A stretch of DNA of 64,000 nucleotides from Auriscalpium vulgare (GCA_019915015.1 JAHBBC010000004.1:1612001-1676000); one strand, 5' to 3'; shown: positions 45,101-56,982, counted from the first letter of the stretch. Numbers and translations are program-made. Notes: generated from the sequence alone by a model not told the origin.

Positions 45101-46316
45101 TGGCCTGGTTGTTCCTCGACAGGATCTTCCGCTACCATGGCCTTCCCGATTCTATCATTTCGGATCGTGGTTCTGTTTTCATTTCGCGTTTTTGGACTGA
45201 GCTTCTTTCCCTGCTCAAGATTGAGTCTCGGACGTCGACGGCGTATCACCCGCAGACTGACGGTCTGACGGAGCGCACGAATCAGACGCTCGAGACGTAC
45301 TTACGTGCATATTGTTCTTATCAACAGGACGATTGGGTCGACTACCTCCCTCTGGGAGAGTTCGCCTTCAACAACCTCGAGAACAGTTCCACGCACCAAA
45401 GTCCCTTCTTCGCCAATTTCGCTTTCCACCCCACCTTCGAGCCGCAACTCACCGAGCGTTCCAGCGTTCCCGCTGCGGACGACCTCGCGACTCGTCTCGA
45501 CGTCATCCATGCCGAATTGCGCGCCGAGTTATTGCACGCGCAAGCTTTGCAGTCCAAGTACTACAACGAGAAGTCGCTACCTGCTCCGGAGTTCAAGCCT
45601 GACCAGCTCGTCTGGCTACTCCGTCGCAATATCAAGACTACACGTCCTTCTCTCAAGCTCGATCATCGCCGTCTCGGCCCGTACCCCATCATTCGCAAAA
45701 TAGGCTCATCCGCTTACCTCCTTCGTCTCCCTTCCTACCTCTCTCGTCTTCACCCCGTATTCAACGTCTCACTCCTTGAACCGTATCGTGACCCCTCCGA
45801 CTTCCATCCTCATTCCTCTCCGACTCCTTTCGAACTCGCCGAAGATGCCGCGTTGCAAATTCAGTCGCTCCAGGACTGTCGCAAGATTGGTCATCGTTTC
45901 GAGTACCTCGTTCGCTGGAAGTCGCTCCCCGAGTCCGAAAACTCGTGGGTTCCCTTGTCCGACATCCCTACCACCCAGAACGAACTCATCGACCGCTTCC
46001 ACCGCCGTCATCCTCGCGCGCCTCGTCCCCACGCCGTTGTCATTAACAAATATTCTCTATTCCTATTTCTTCCGATCCAGTTGCCGTTGACCCGCTCGTT
46101 CCTCCCTCTGCCCAGATGCCCTCCGCGCCGCTCCCGTCCACACCGCTGCCCTCCGCGTCGTCCGCTCGTCCCGCCGTACCCGTTGCCGCTCCGCGCCCTC
46201 CGTCCCCGCCGGTCGTACGACAGAACTTAGGGTCTGTGTACGAACCTGCGCTGCAGACCACGACTCGCTCAGGTCGCGTGTCCAAGCCGGCCGTCAGGCT
46301 GGATCCAAGTCTTTGA
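42063..46316 (+). pseudogene. pol: Retrotransposon Pol, interrupted by one-base deletion(s)
   Basis: Encodes in order: aspartic protease (ALVDSGATTSC, ~42,310), reverse transcriptase (RLCVDYRGLN to VYLDDILIFS), RNase H (LSTDASDFAIS, HDKELLAI), integrase (zinc region ending CDTC, then MDFIVKL, ISDRGS and the Glu of GLTERTNQ), and a chromodomain (FEYLVRWKSLPESENSWVP). The first ATG in the frame is 42,182, but -1 shifting from gag is more likely. At ~43,577-43,582, between PYGL and TNAPASF, one base is missing and the frame changes, so RT is cut. A second likely one-base loss near 46,057 separates the chromodomain from the expected tail (TTTRSGRVSKPA), which ends at 46,316. Confidence 0.88.
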
Positions 46317-46339
46317 GCAGCCCCTTCGTCCGTGACCCT

Positions 46340-46350
46340 AGAAAGGGGGA
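46340..46350 (+). other. Polypurine tract
   Basis: AGAAAGGGGGA just upstream of the 3' LTR, the standard primer for plus-strand DNA synthesis. A similar run (AAAAAGGGGGA) lies inside pol at ~44,467. Confidence 0.8.
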
Positions 46351-46353
46351 TGA

Positions 46354-46626
46354 TGTCATGGGCATGGTCACTTACTTACCAACGGACATTCTACGTACGT
46401 TCACGGACTCGTTCTCATCGTGCGCGTGTTGTGTATCCAACAGACTCGTTCTCTATTCGCCTCGTACTTACTTGACTCGGCAGACTCTTATGTTTACGTG
46501 TGTTTGGTTCGTGGCTCGCTCATAGTCGCCTCTCGCTCATGTACTTCTCCTTGTCGAGTCAACGCCAGCAACGAGCACCCGCTCTGTTCTCGAACCTCCT
46601 CTGCTTCTCACACTCGGCCCGTTACA
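46354..46626 (+). repeat. 3' LTR
   Basis: 273 bp, identical to the 5' LTR by direct reading, followed by GCACG. Confidence 0.95.
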
Positions 46627-47447
46627 GCACGGCTGTAAGTTTCCTCTCAATTGCTTGCTCTAAGTCCCCTCATGCCAGCTATCGATGAATGTATGATGAA
46701 CGTATAGCTCCTGTAGACCAATAGTTACATCTTACAGTCCAATCATGCTCGTTCAATACCTGGTTGGACAGCAAACGACGAATGTCGGCGGTGGCCTGTG
46801 CACGTGGGTGTGGGAACGTTCCAGTCGGCAGCTGCCGTCGGCTGGCTCTTCAGCCAATCATATCGCTGAAGTTGTCTCGCTTATTTGTCTTGCTGACTTG
46901 TCTTGCTTATTTGTCTCGGACATTTGTGTGGGGCCTAGTTGCTTTCTAGTAAAGATTCACGAGCATTTGTAGATCCCATATAATATCGTAGCATGTTAGT
47001 TGAGTGAAGCTGTGCTTTGCAGCGAAGTGTTGCTCGCGAGATGGTGTGCTGGGTTCAAGTTATTCGAAGGTTAGCCTCATCTCGTCACCGCTGCGCGTCA
47101 ATCGTGCTGCTGCTGCGATTCTTGCACGCTTCAATACCGAAGAGGAACCAGGACGGATGGGCCGATAATCTTTCAAGCGCAGTATAGCGCGGAGTTCGGA
47201 GGGATCACACAATTGAACAACTTCTACGACGAATTGACGACGAAGGACACGGTTGACGCGTTGACTCTGACGGCGAAGGATTTCGTCGAACGGCATCCCG
47301 GGCCGTGCGCGGGCCGAAAGTGTTTAATTTCCCACGGTTGGAGACCCGGTGCGAAAAGTTCTTCAAAACGCACCCTCTGAGTCAACCTCGACCGCGCTGA
47401 CCTCTTCTACAGCTTGAGGCTGCTCAACATCATCGACAGGCCCATCG
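46627..47447. other. Retrotransposon flank and glyoxal oxidase promoter
   Basis: Begins with the GCACG target duplication. Mostly non-coding. Around 47,180-47,320 a short plus-strand frame with FGGITQLNNFYDELTTKD looks protein-like but lacks a start and continuation; it may be a gene fragment. The last ~100 bases are the oxidase leader. Confidence 0.45.
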
Positions 47448-49865
47448 ATGCGTCCCCTGCTCTTTCTTCAACTCTTCGCCTTTCTTTTCTCACTTTCTGC
47501 CGCTGGCGAGTCGGCGTGGAACGGACACACTCTTCCAGGCTCTCAGACGCCCGCCCCCTTCACACCCTACTTCGTGCCTGCCGGAGCTAAAGGATACGAC
47601 TCTTCTTCACCTCTGGTGCATTACTCCGGAAAATGGTCTGATTCGTACTCGGCGGGCTTCGTCGGCAAGACTCTGCGCTGGACATCTGCTTCGAAGGCGG
47701 CCGTGACGTTCACATTCACTGGCACTGGCATTGAGTGGTTTGGGAGCGTCGACAAGCGGCACGGAATCGCGTACGTGTATCTGGATGGCAAACGGGTAGA
47801 TCGTGTCGACACCTACAGCCTGATGGCCCGCAAGCAGCAGCGCATCTTCTGGGACTTCGACCTGCCGTATGGGAAGCACACGATCAAGATTGTCCACTCC
47901 GGGAAGAAGAGCTCCAAGGCTACTGGTCGGATTGTCGACATAGATGCTTTCGTTGTCACTCAAGGCTCGCGTCGCACTGCTCCTCTGCAACCTGTCTCGG
48001 CACCGGCAACTGGTCAGAACTTGGTCGCAGCTCCGGCTCAGTCCTCCGCTCAATGGACTCTCAAGCAACAAGGCACGACTGGCGTACACGCGATGCAGCT
48101 GGCTATCATCTCGTCCTCGCACGCTATCGTCATGGACAAGGTCGAGCACAACCCACTGACGATCGACGGCCATCCCGCCTGGGGCGCGCTCTACAACCTC
48201 AACACGCACGCTGTAAAGCCCCTACATGTGCGCTCCAACTCATTCTGCGCCGGCGGCACGTTCCTCGCAAACGGGACTCTTATCAACGTCGGCGGCAACC
48301 CTGTCGTCGAGGATCGGACTGCTGCTGCGGACTTTGGCGATGTCGATGGGCTTCAGTCGGTGCGGATCTTCGAGCCGTGCAATGAGGACGACGCGGACAG
48401 TTGTGACCTTTTCGAAGACCACGCGCGGGTGCGCCTGGCGAGCCCACGGTGGTACAACACGGTCCTGCGCATCTCGGATGGAAGCGCGATGATTATGGGC
48501 GGATCGACGAAGGGTGGCTGGATTAACAACGCGACAACGAACAACCCCACCATCGAGTACTTCCCGCCGAAGAACATCCACGGCTCGAACGGCCTCCCAA
48601 TTCACTCGACCTTCCTCGTCGACACACTCAACTCAAACCTGTTCCCGATCGCCTTCTCCCTCCCGGACAACCGCGTATTCGTTGCTGCCAATCGTGACGC
48701 GATGATTTACGACTGGCAAGCCAATACCGAGCAGAGGCTCCCGCAGATCCCCAACGGCGTGCGCGTGACATACCCGATGACCGGCACCGCTGTGCTCCTA
48801 CCGCTCTCCCCAGACAACGACTACACACCCGAGATCCTTCTTTGCGGCGGGTCAATCGTTGACGACTCCAAGCCGAGCTGGGATATCTCCGCACAGGATG
48901 CCGCGTCCGCACAATGCTCGCGCCTCTTGCTCAACGCCGCTGGCATCCAGGCGGGCTGGCAGGTCGAGCAGATGCCTGCTGCGCGCACGATGCCCGACGC
49001 GGTGCTCCTGCCGAGCGGCGACATCGTGCTCGTCAACGGCGCGGGCAGCGGCATCTCGGGGTACGGGAACGTCCGCGCGCAGGTCGGCGCGTCGAACGCG
49101 GACAACCCAGTCCTCTCGCCCGTGCTCTACCGCCCCGCGCAACCCGCCGGCGCGCGTTTCGACGCGACAGGCATGCCTGCGAGCGACATCCCGCGTCTGT
49201 ACCACTCGGTCGCGACGCTCACGCCGCGCGGGGACGTCATGATCGCGGGCAGCAATCCGAACCTGGACCGCAGCGAGGTGGCGTATGGCACGGAGTACAG
49301 GGTCGAGTGGCTGAGCCCGCCGTACATGGATGTCGAGCGCCCGGTGATCGCGAGCGCGCCAAGGATGGTGGGCTTTGGGCAAACGCTGGACGTCCAAGTC
49401 ACTATTCCGGAGAGCATGCAAGGCGGCGAGGTCAAAGGTGCGCAGTTCCTGACGGTATTTTGTTTGGGCTGCTGCTCATGTGAGAATTCTGCAGTATCGC
49501 TCATGGACCTTGGCTACGTGACCCACGCCGTACATGCCAACGCGCGGCTCGTCTACCTCAAGAACTCGCTGTCGGACGACAAGCAGAACCTGAGCGTGAC
49601 GGGTCCACCGCACGGCGGCGTGTATCCACCTGGTCCGGGGTGGCTGTACGTTGTCGTCAACGGTGTGCCCAGCGTCGGCGTGCAGGTGATGATTGGCGAT
49701 GGGCAGAGCCCGCCTGTGGACCAAGGCGCGATCGACAAGTGAGCAGCCTCTGACGATTGCGTACTGCCTCTTTACTGACGCCTTCGGCTCAGTCTACTCA
49801 AGGGCACTGACCCCGATCAGTACGAGCACGCCAAGGACAAGAAAACGGAAGACGGGTCGGAGTGA
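47448..49865 (+). CDS. Glyoxal-oxidase-type copper radical oxidase with N-terminal accessory domain
   Basis: Exons 47448-49437, 49495-49738 and 49793-49865 give 768 residues. A signal peptide (LFAFLFSLSAAG) is followed by a ~120-residue beta-rich domain (WFGSVDKRHGIAYVYLDGK, YGKHTIKIVHSG) resembling galactose-binding jelly rolls. Then comes the Kelch-type glyoxal oxidase domain and a DUF1929 end. Copper/radical residues are in place: Cys ~267 (SNSFCAGG), Tyr ~336 (PRWYNTVL), Tyr-His ~585-586 (PRLYHSVA), and His ~674 (YVTHAVH) after splicing. These secreted enzymes oxidise aldehydes and make H2O2 for lignin-degrading peroxidases. The first intron is 57 nt, a multiple of three without stop, so unspliced reading would wrongly add 19 residues. 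Confidence 0.92.
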
Positions 49866-50223
49866 TCTTTCCTACTTACGTGCTGGCCACGCGCTTTCTT
49901 TCTCGTGTTCGCTCGTTTTGCTACCTTACGATTTTACATCGCTATGTTACTATACCGCAGATCTCATCCTAACCATTTGACGAACAGAATCTCTTCGTTA
50001 CATACCTCTACTACTGCTATCATGTACTCGCCGGATCGACGTTGACCACAGGCACCCCAGAACCGATGGACGGATACATAGAATCAATATTGCGATCGAC
50101 GTTCCCTCCCGGGATTTGCTCTGCAGGCCCATCGTCCCCCCTCTATCAACGTTTCGACATTGTCCGTGGCCGTACTAGTTGCTGTTCACCCCTCCAGCAG
50201 GGCCACTGCTATCCGACCTTCCC
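49866..50223. other. Glyoxal oxidase 3' flank
   Basis: Matches 61,722-61,910 downstream of the pseudogene copy, so it belongs to the duplicated block. No gene seen. Confidence 0.5.
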
Positions 50224-50657
50224 CTAAGTTCTGACTGGGCCGCTGGTGTCCCCTCCTCCAACGGGGCCGCTGGTGTCCGACCCGCCAACAGGACTGGGTT
50301 TGGTTTTTGACTTGGACTTCTTGCCCTTCTTCTTGGAACGGCGGGCCTTTGGCGGCACGGAGCTAAATGCAAGTACGTGAGCGCTAGCTCACGATCGTTG
50401 GTAGTGGGTCATACCTCAAATCTGAGACCGGGACGAGGCTACCCACATGCAGAGACTGCAGCGCGGTCGCACATTCATGCAGACTGCCTGCTTCCTAGAA
50501 AGAGGTCAATCAGAGTCGATGGAAGGCGCAAAGAGTCGAATTACGCATGCTCTGGCCGCGAGCGTCACAGAGTCCTCCGCGGTGCGCTTCTGCATGGGCA
50601 TGGCAGAAGCGGCAGCAATGGCAACGAAGGCCACTAGGATATGGATAAGCGAACCAT
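50224..50657 (-). pseudogene. Broken copy of the secreted dibasic-repeat gene
   Basis: Equivalent to the first two exons and the start of exon 3 of the gene at 56,983-58,388. The signal peptide region is shifted by one base and meets a stop (the LSQLLVAF segment is lost), although AIAAASAMP and the QKR site remain recognisable in another frame. The repeat part stops after two GGSDTSGPVGG-like units. Non-functional. Confidence 0.75.
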
Positions 50658-52098
50658 GGATGACGACCGAAGATGCAAAGTGAGGTAGGAATGACGATCA
50701 AGAGCTGAACGTTCAGAATGGGAGCACCGGGCTCAAGTGAAAGGGCAGTCGTGAAAGGAGACACAGCACAGCTGGTGAGGTTTTACCGTTTCTCTACTAG
50801 CGAGTACTTATACCACACATCGCATGACACGCTGTTCAGCATCCACCGGTACTTTCAGCAGGCGGATTTGATTGGGACTGTGAAGCTAAGACAAGCACGC
50901 AGTGATGGAAGGCATAGGTATATGATGCAACCGTGTGACTGTCTGCAGTGATGTTTAGGGAAGATAGTCCTGGAAGATCGGAGAGCAACTAGGGAGTGCT
51001 AGATTGAGAAAGAAGTCCACTGTTGCATTGAGCGATTCGGAGGCGATAACCTTGGTCCTTGGGCGTCGTCAAAGGTAATTCTGATGACTGTGCTATGGAG
51101 CAATATCGAAACCTGAATAAAGCATCACGATTGAACAATATACCAAAGTTATTTCGAGAGTACGCTGAGTCATACGACGACTTTGCGACACCCGTGCGCA
51201 TGACACTCGGAGCAGCGTTGCCAGCGTTTTGGGTAGCGCCTAGTGCGCTGTAGTGGAGGGCCAGTCCCAACAGTGGTGCGACGCAATCGACGAAACAAGG
51301 CGGCCAGAACGTCCAGAACTCCGAAGAGTCACGACCAGCGAGCACAGAGGAGCACAAATGAGCGCATGATTCTAGATGCTTACTAGCCGATAATTAATGG
51401 ATCGATAACACTGTCGACACCGGGGGTTACTGTACCAGCGAAGAGCAACTTGCGTCGAAAAGTAGAAGATCAAGGCGCCGCCTGATGGTATATTAGGAGG
51501 ACCGGGGGTTACTCGTCGCTTGCCACATGGAGAAGAGTAAGAAAAGGAGTATGAGCATTAGGAGATGAGGCAGCAGGTGCTGCTGTACTCGAGCAGCATG
51601 ATGATCATTGAGCGTTGAGGCCGTTGCTGAGGCGGGCTGACTCGACGACTCGTCAATGTCGCCGTTGGCGCACCAACCGTGGGAAATCAAGTTCGGCCCA
51701 TCCTCGCGACAAAAATCTACCTAGCATTTCGCATTTATTTGAGCCCAAATAACTCACCGCATACTTGCATGAATTTACACACTGCTACTACTCGCGATGC
51801 AGAAGCCCATCGACGTGATACCTAAGTCGTATGGGCAGCTGACGAGGCACCACTGCATCAGCAAAAGCCCCAGAATCTTATATTACATTATATGAGGTTA
51901 TATTACTTCCCTTCAAATAGCGATGACTCCATTCTGGAAAAAGGACCAGCTCAACAGGTCCCAGTACTACACATGAGTTATACAGACAGTATGATTGTGT
52001 GTTTGTGAAAGAGATCGGGTGCATATACCCTGCTCAGACAGCAGTAATGGCCGCGCCCGAATAATATATTCTTATCTTGCCTTATCTGCATGGCAATA
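50658..52098. repeat. Duplicated non-coding segments
   Basis: Parts of 50,760-51,360 match 58,500-59,390 with many indels, and 51,670-51,853 matches 53,890-54,091. No gene supported. These are flanks carried along with the duplicated oxidase/repeat-protein/kinase genes. Confidence 0.65.
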
Positions 52099-53491
52099 TC
52101 AGTATAACTCAATATAAACACCATAATATTTCGTCACTTTTGCTGATGTGCGTCCGTTCTCCTTCTTGAACCGTCGTTGTTTCTTCGAGGACAACAGCGC
52201 CTCCGACTCCTCGCGAGTCCGCTTGATCAATGACCTTCTGTCCTGCTCCCTCGTCGGCAATCGGAACGTGATCTGCTCTGCAGGCCCGTCGTCCTCCCAC
52301 TCCGGCGCCACATTCAGGCTGTCATCGAATAATTGCAGCATAAACGTCGCGTTTCGCAGGCGGTCCAGCGTGAGCGCCATCATGTCGTCAGATATGAACA
52401 TGCGGTCCATGTACAACGGCCCGAACAAGCTACGGAGCGCGTTGACGAGGGAGGCACAGGGTGGCGAGAGCGTCTTGTCCCATTCCTCACGAGCAAGCAT
52501 TGTGCGGCCGAAGAAGCCTCTCTTTCCGGCACCCCCGATGACGGTGCCATCCAATTTCCTGGTGAAAGCGTCGAAGAGTTCGTCAAAGCGATCTTCAAGG
52601 TCCTCGAACTTTGTTGGACGATAGCGCAGGAGGTGGAAGACGAGGACGTGAATGAATGATTCCAAGTCATCAGAGTACTCGTGGTGCTTGTCGGGTTTCT
52701 CCAGTCGCCTTCCAGAAATGAATTGCCAAGTCCCCTGCGAATCGATCCTACTCATGAGAATGACTGACTAGCTTGGAGAAGTGCAAGTACTGACGGTACG
52801 CCATTCCTGCCTCCAAACCTCCTGAACTTGGTTGTCCAAAGTCTTCGAGAGATCCCAGTCGATGAGAATACCAACCCCGTCCGGCCCTATCGAAACATTT
52901 CCAGCGCCGATGTCGTGATGTAAAACTTTTGCAGCTGTGAAGGTAACGCTATGCGCTGAGGAAGAGCACGTTAGAGATAAACTCAGACGATGGGCTGTTT
53001 AGCGTACCAAGCAGTGCATCCCGCAACACCGAACAGAGCTGACGAGTAGACTGAAACTCCTTCAACTTCTTCACGATTGTGTCAAGGACGAGGCGATGAT
53101 GCGCATGCGAAAGCACCCTCGTCTCGGACGCCCAATCTTCCTCGTGTAGGTACTGAGCTTTCGACCGCTCAGGGATAGCGCCATTAACAAGGACATCGCT
53201 CGTGCAAGCAAACGCAGCGATTTCCGGAGCATCCTTCTCTTGCATTAGCTGGTGGATATTGCCCTCCTTACTGATATCGTCTGATGCAATCCGGCATCTG
53301 TCTTTGAGCCACACGCACATCTTGGGCCCGACGCTGTGAGCGATAAAGCCCGTGGTCGCGCGGCCGATCATCGACGGACCGCGCTGCAGAGGGTGCGGTT
53401 CAACATAGTGGCCGGCGACGCAGGACTCATCGTCACGCACCTCAAAGTCTAAGAGCTCTTCCGCCTCCTGGATGTAATCGCCCATAGCCAT
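52099..53491 (-). CDS. FunK1-type protein kinase, copy 1, N-terminally shortened
   Basis: Starts at 53,491 with MAMGDYIQEAEELLDFEV, directly at the point that is residue ~320 of copy 2; the preceding N-terminal domain is absent although the promoter-side sequence is conserved. Exon 53008-53491 joins exon 52955 onward in phase. The catalytic loop reads HHDIGAGN where copies 2 and 3 have HRDISAGN; IDWDLSK is kept in place of DFG. A segment near 52,760-52,790 has a stop unless a very short intron is removed. The C-terminal half (WQFISGRRLE, DDLESFIHVLVFHLLRYRP) is intact. FunK1 kinases are an agaricomycete expansion of unknown role. Probably impaired. Confidence 0.7.
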
Positions 53492-54059
53492 GGTGAGAAG
53501 TATGACAGTAGTTGAAGAAAAAGGAAACTTTGATATGTAGCGCCTTCGCGAGAGATATTGAAATGAGTCGGGTCCCGACCACACACGCCTCTGGGCCCGA
53601 GGGGTGCGAGGTTGTGGCTGCAACCCATACATATGGCTGTATATGTTTCGACGTTGTCCCTTCCGTAAAACAAAGACCGCGCAGAGAGCCGATCATTGAG
53701 CCCATTTTGACTCTTGAGTAAGTATATGGGATAGTGATGCGACGAACTCTGCGATCGGAACGGGTGACGCCTGCCGTCGCGTTCAAGCCATGGTATCAGA
53801 GCCGCATCGATAGGCTTCAATTGACACTGATAATAGTCCCATAGGGTCGTTTGGCATTAGATGTGTGACGGTTTTCAAGTTGGCGGGCGACCAGTGGCCG
53901 CTAACCGTGGGAAATAAAGTTGCGGCCCGCACACGGCCCGCGATTTGCCAATGTCTTAACCGATTTTAGCCCAAACAACTGACTATTTATTTAATCGCGA
54001 GGTGGCATGAATTATCACACTACTACTACTCGCGATGCAGAAGCCCATCGACGTGATAC
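53492..54059. other. Promoter of kinase copy 1 and duplicated tail
   Basis: Left part resembles the upstream region of kinase copy 2 (56,330-56,620). Right part (53,890-54,059) duplicates 51,670-51,820. Confidence 0.55.
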
Positions 54060-56321
54060 CTAAGTCGTATGGGCAGCTGACGAGGCACCACTTTGTCCGT
54101 TCTCCTTCTTGAACCGTCGTTGTTTCTTCGAGGACAACAGCGCCTCCGACTCCTCGCGAGTCCGCTTGATCAATGACCTTCTGTCCTGCTCCCTCGTCGG
54201 CAATCGGAACGTGATCTGCTCTGCAGGCCCGTCTTCCTCCCACTCCGGCGCCACATTCAGGCTGTCATCGAATAATTGCAGCATAAACGTCGCGTTTCCC
54301 AGGCGGTCCAGCGTGAGCGCCATCATGTCGTCAGATATGAACTTGCGCGCCATGTACAACGGCTCGAACAAGCTGCGGAGCGCGTCGACGAGGGAGGCAC
54401 AGGGTGGCGAGAGCGTCGTGTCCCATTCCTCACGAGCAAGCATTGCGCTGGCGAAGAAGGCTCTCTTTCCGGCACCCCCGAGGACGCTGCCATCCGAGTC
54501 CCTGCTGTAGCCGTCGAAGAGTTCGTCAAAGCGATCTTCAAGGTTCTTGAACACTGTTGGACGATAGCGCAGGAGGTGGAAGACGAGGACGTGAATGAAT
54601 GATTCCAAATCATCAGAGTACTCGTGGCGCTTGTCGGGATCCTCTAACCGCCTGCCAGAAATGAATTGCCAAGTCCCCTGCGAGTCGATCCTACTCGTGA
54701 GAATGACTGAATAGGTGGAAGAAGTGCAAGAACTGACGGTACGCCATTCCTGCCGCCAAACCTCCTGATTGGCGTCCAGGATTTTCGAGAGATCCCAGTC
54801 GATGAGGACGCCGACCCCGTCCGGCCCTATCAAGACATTTCCGGCGCTGATGTCGCGATGTAAAACTTTTGCAGCTGCGAAGGCAAAGCTATGCGCTAAG
54901 GAAGAGCACAGGAAGAGCACGTTAGAGATGAGATTCAGCCGATGGGAATTTCAGCGTACCAAGCAGTGCGTCCCGCAAGACCGAACAGAGCTGACGAGTG
55001 GACTGGAATTCCTTCAACTTCTTCCCGATGGTATCAAGCACGAGGCGATAGTGAACGTGCGGAATCAACTCCCCGGTCATGCACGCCCAATCGGCAGTTT
55101 GTGAGTCCTGGGCTCGCGTTCGCTGTATGGCGTGATTGGCAAGGACGTCACCTGCGCAGGCAAACGTAGCGATATTCGGAACGTCCTTCTCGCGCAACAG
55201 CCGGTAGATGTCACCCTCCTTCCTGATGTCGACCGAGTCGATCCGCCATGTGTCTTTGAGCCACACGCACTTCTTGCGCTGGATGTCGTAAGCGACAAAG
55301 CCCGTGGTTGCGCGGCCGATCATCGACGCGCCGTGCTGCACAGGGTGCGGCGCAACATAGTGGCTCGTGACGCCAGATTGGTCGTCACGGACCTCAAAGT
55401 CGAGGAGCTCCTCCTCCGCCAGGATGCCGTCCGGATAGTGACCGCTCGTGTTCAAGAACGCGCGGGCCTCTTGAGCGTTTGCTTCGTTCGCGGGGTTGAC
55501 AGTCACATCGCGCCCTCGCTCTGATTCGTCGAGGTGCGAGAAGCGCCAGAAGAACTCGGCAAGAGTGGTAGGATCGTTCTTCCACTCGAAGCGTTCCGTG
55601 ACCACCGTGGCGCTGCGGTCCCAGTAGAACAGGCGTGCCTCCGCCGTGCCTATCAAGCACACGGAGAAGCTGTGCGTGCGGAACTGGCTGGCGTTGTGAG
55701 CGTGCGCGTACGAAATCATCTGCCCGCGTGTTTCTGCCGCAATATCCCCGGCGGCTGCGACGTCGAGCTGCTTGCGCGCAGCGGGAGTGACGCTAGGATC
55801 TGGATTTTTGATGAATGGGTCTCGGGGCTTAACCTCCAGGTAAAGCTCAGCCTTCTTCCACTCAACTCTGTCTCGCGGCGCGGCAGCGGGAACCGTGTCT
55901 GGATCGGCTCGGAATGCAGAGATGTCGGGCTTCCTCAGGGAGGAGAACTGCGTGTCAGGCTTGTCCTTCGTGTTGACGAAAGTGAGACCTGGTGCAAACG
56001 CGGAATTGTTGACTGCATCGACCTACGGTTTCTGTCAGCTCCAGATAGAGAGGGAGTTCGCAATGCACTCACAAAGGCCGTCTCATAGCTGCCAGCGTCG
56101 GCTTGCTCGAAGTTGATCGTGCCGTCGGGGCGGGGCAGAGGCGCAGGACGCATGAATGTTTCAAAAAACTTCTCGACAGGCATTGGACCGATGAAGGAGC
56201 CTTCCATGTCGCGCGCGTGGTTCCTGTAGTCGTCCTGTGCGACGAGACTGCGAATCGCGAACGCGGTAGCGCCGGATCGTTTGTGCTTGACCGGGGTACT
56301 GCCAGATTTGCCGATAGCCAT
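54060..56321 (-). CDS. FunK1-type protein kinase, copy 2, full length
   Basis: Exons 56073-56321, 54960-56022 and 54060-54895 give about 715 residues (one optional short intron near 54,700). N-terminal regulatory part: MAIGKSGSTPVKHKR, MPVEKFFETFMRP, then an all-beta-like region (RLFYWDRSATVVTERFEW). Kinase part: SMIGRATTGF at the nucleotide loop, CVWLKDTWR with the lysine strand, HRDISAGNVLIG catalytic loop, IDWDLSK metal loop, GTWQFISGRRL activation-end, DDLESFIHVLVF. All expected residues are present, so it is probably active. The last ~11 residues (QSGASSAAHTT) differ from copy 1 because a deletion fused the gene to former 3' flank. Confidence 0.85.
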
Positions 56322-56982
56322 GATGAGTGAGACTGATGTTAGTTGGAGAGGAGTTGAGGCTTACCGGAGCGTTCTGTCGAGAGATATTTAAATGAGTCGG
56401 GTTCCGGCCACACACGCGCCAGAGAACAATGGAGTTTGCGAGGATGTGGCCGGGGCAAGTCCAACCCAAGCACGTGGCTATAAACGTTGCAATCAGATTC
56501 TTTTGTGAAACAAAGCCCGCACAGAGAGCCAATTATCGGTCTCATAGTATGGCCGTACTGGATTGTGCGATCGAAATGAGTGACGCTTACCGTTTGCGTT
56601 TGAGCCAAGGTCCCAGAGTGTCCAGCAGATAGCCTTCGCCTTTCAAGAACAGTAATATTAGAGAGGTTCCTGATTTTCGCTGGAGTGTCGTTTAGCAAGT
56701 ACTGGTCGAGGTGACAGAGTTCGGTGAATCACTGCATGATGGGCGCGGAACAGGAACTGCATGAACCACGTGGCCGCGCCATGTGGACTTACGTAGCGCC
56801 AACCAACTCTCGGAATCAGTACAGTGTCGATGGCCTCAAGCTGGACATGTAACAAAACGGTCCTATTATATCCTGCTCATCTACGATGCTACCATGTACA
56901 TAGTCGCTCCTCAAAGATCAGCATCGGACGGAGCCTACTACGCCGACGCAGCACCGCCAGCGCAGCGAGGATCGGAGCCGTT
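56322..56982. other. Kinase copy 2 promoter
   Basis: Partly similar to the region upstream of kinase copy 1. No gene recognised. Confidence 0.45.

Larger units (their letters stand above)
40537..46626 (+). mobile_element. Ty3/gypsy chromovirus LTR retrotransposon, 6,090 bp
   Basis: Two 273-bp LTRs (40537-40809 and 46354-46626) that I read as identical base for base, each TG...CA, flanked by the 5-bp duplication GCACG (40532-40536 and 46627-46631). Internal order is gag, protease, reverse transcriptase, RNase H, integrase and chromodomain, which defines a chromovirus. Identical LTRs mean insertion was very recent. Pol contains one certain and one probable one-base deletion, so this copy may be unable to move by itself. 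Confidence 0.97.

Noticed and set aside
47060..47296. 78-residue minus-strand frame upstream of the oxidase
   Set aside because: No likeness and no flanking exons; the plus strand reading (FGGITQLNNFYDELTTKD) looks more protein-like but is also incomplete.
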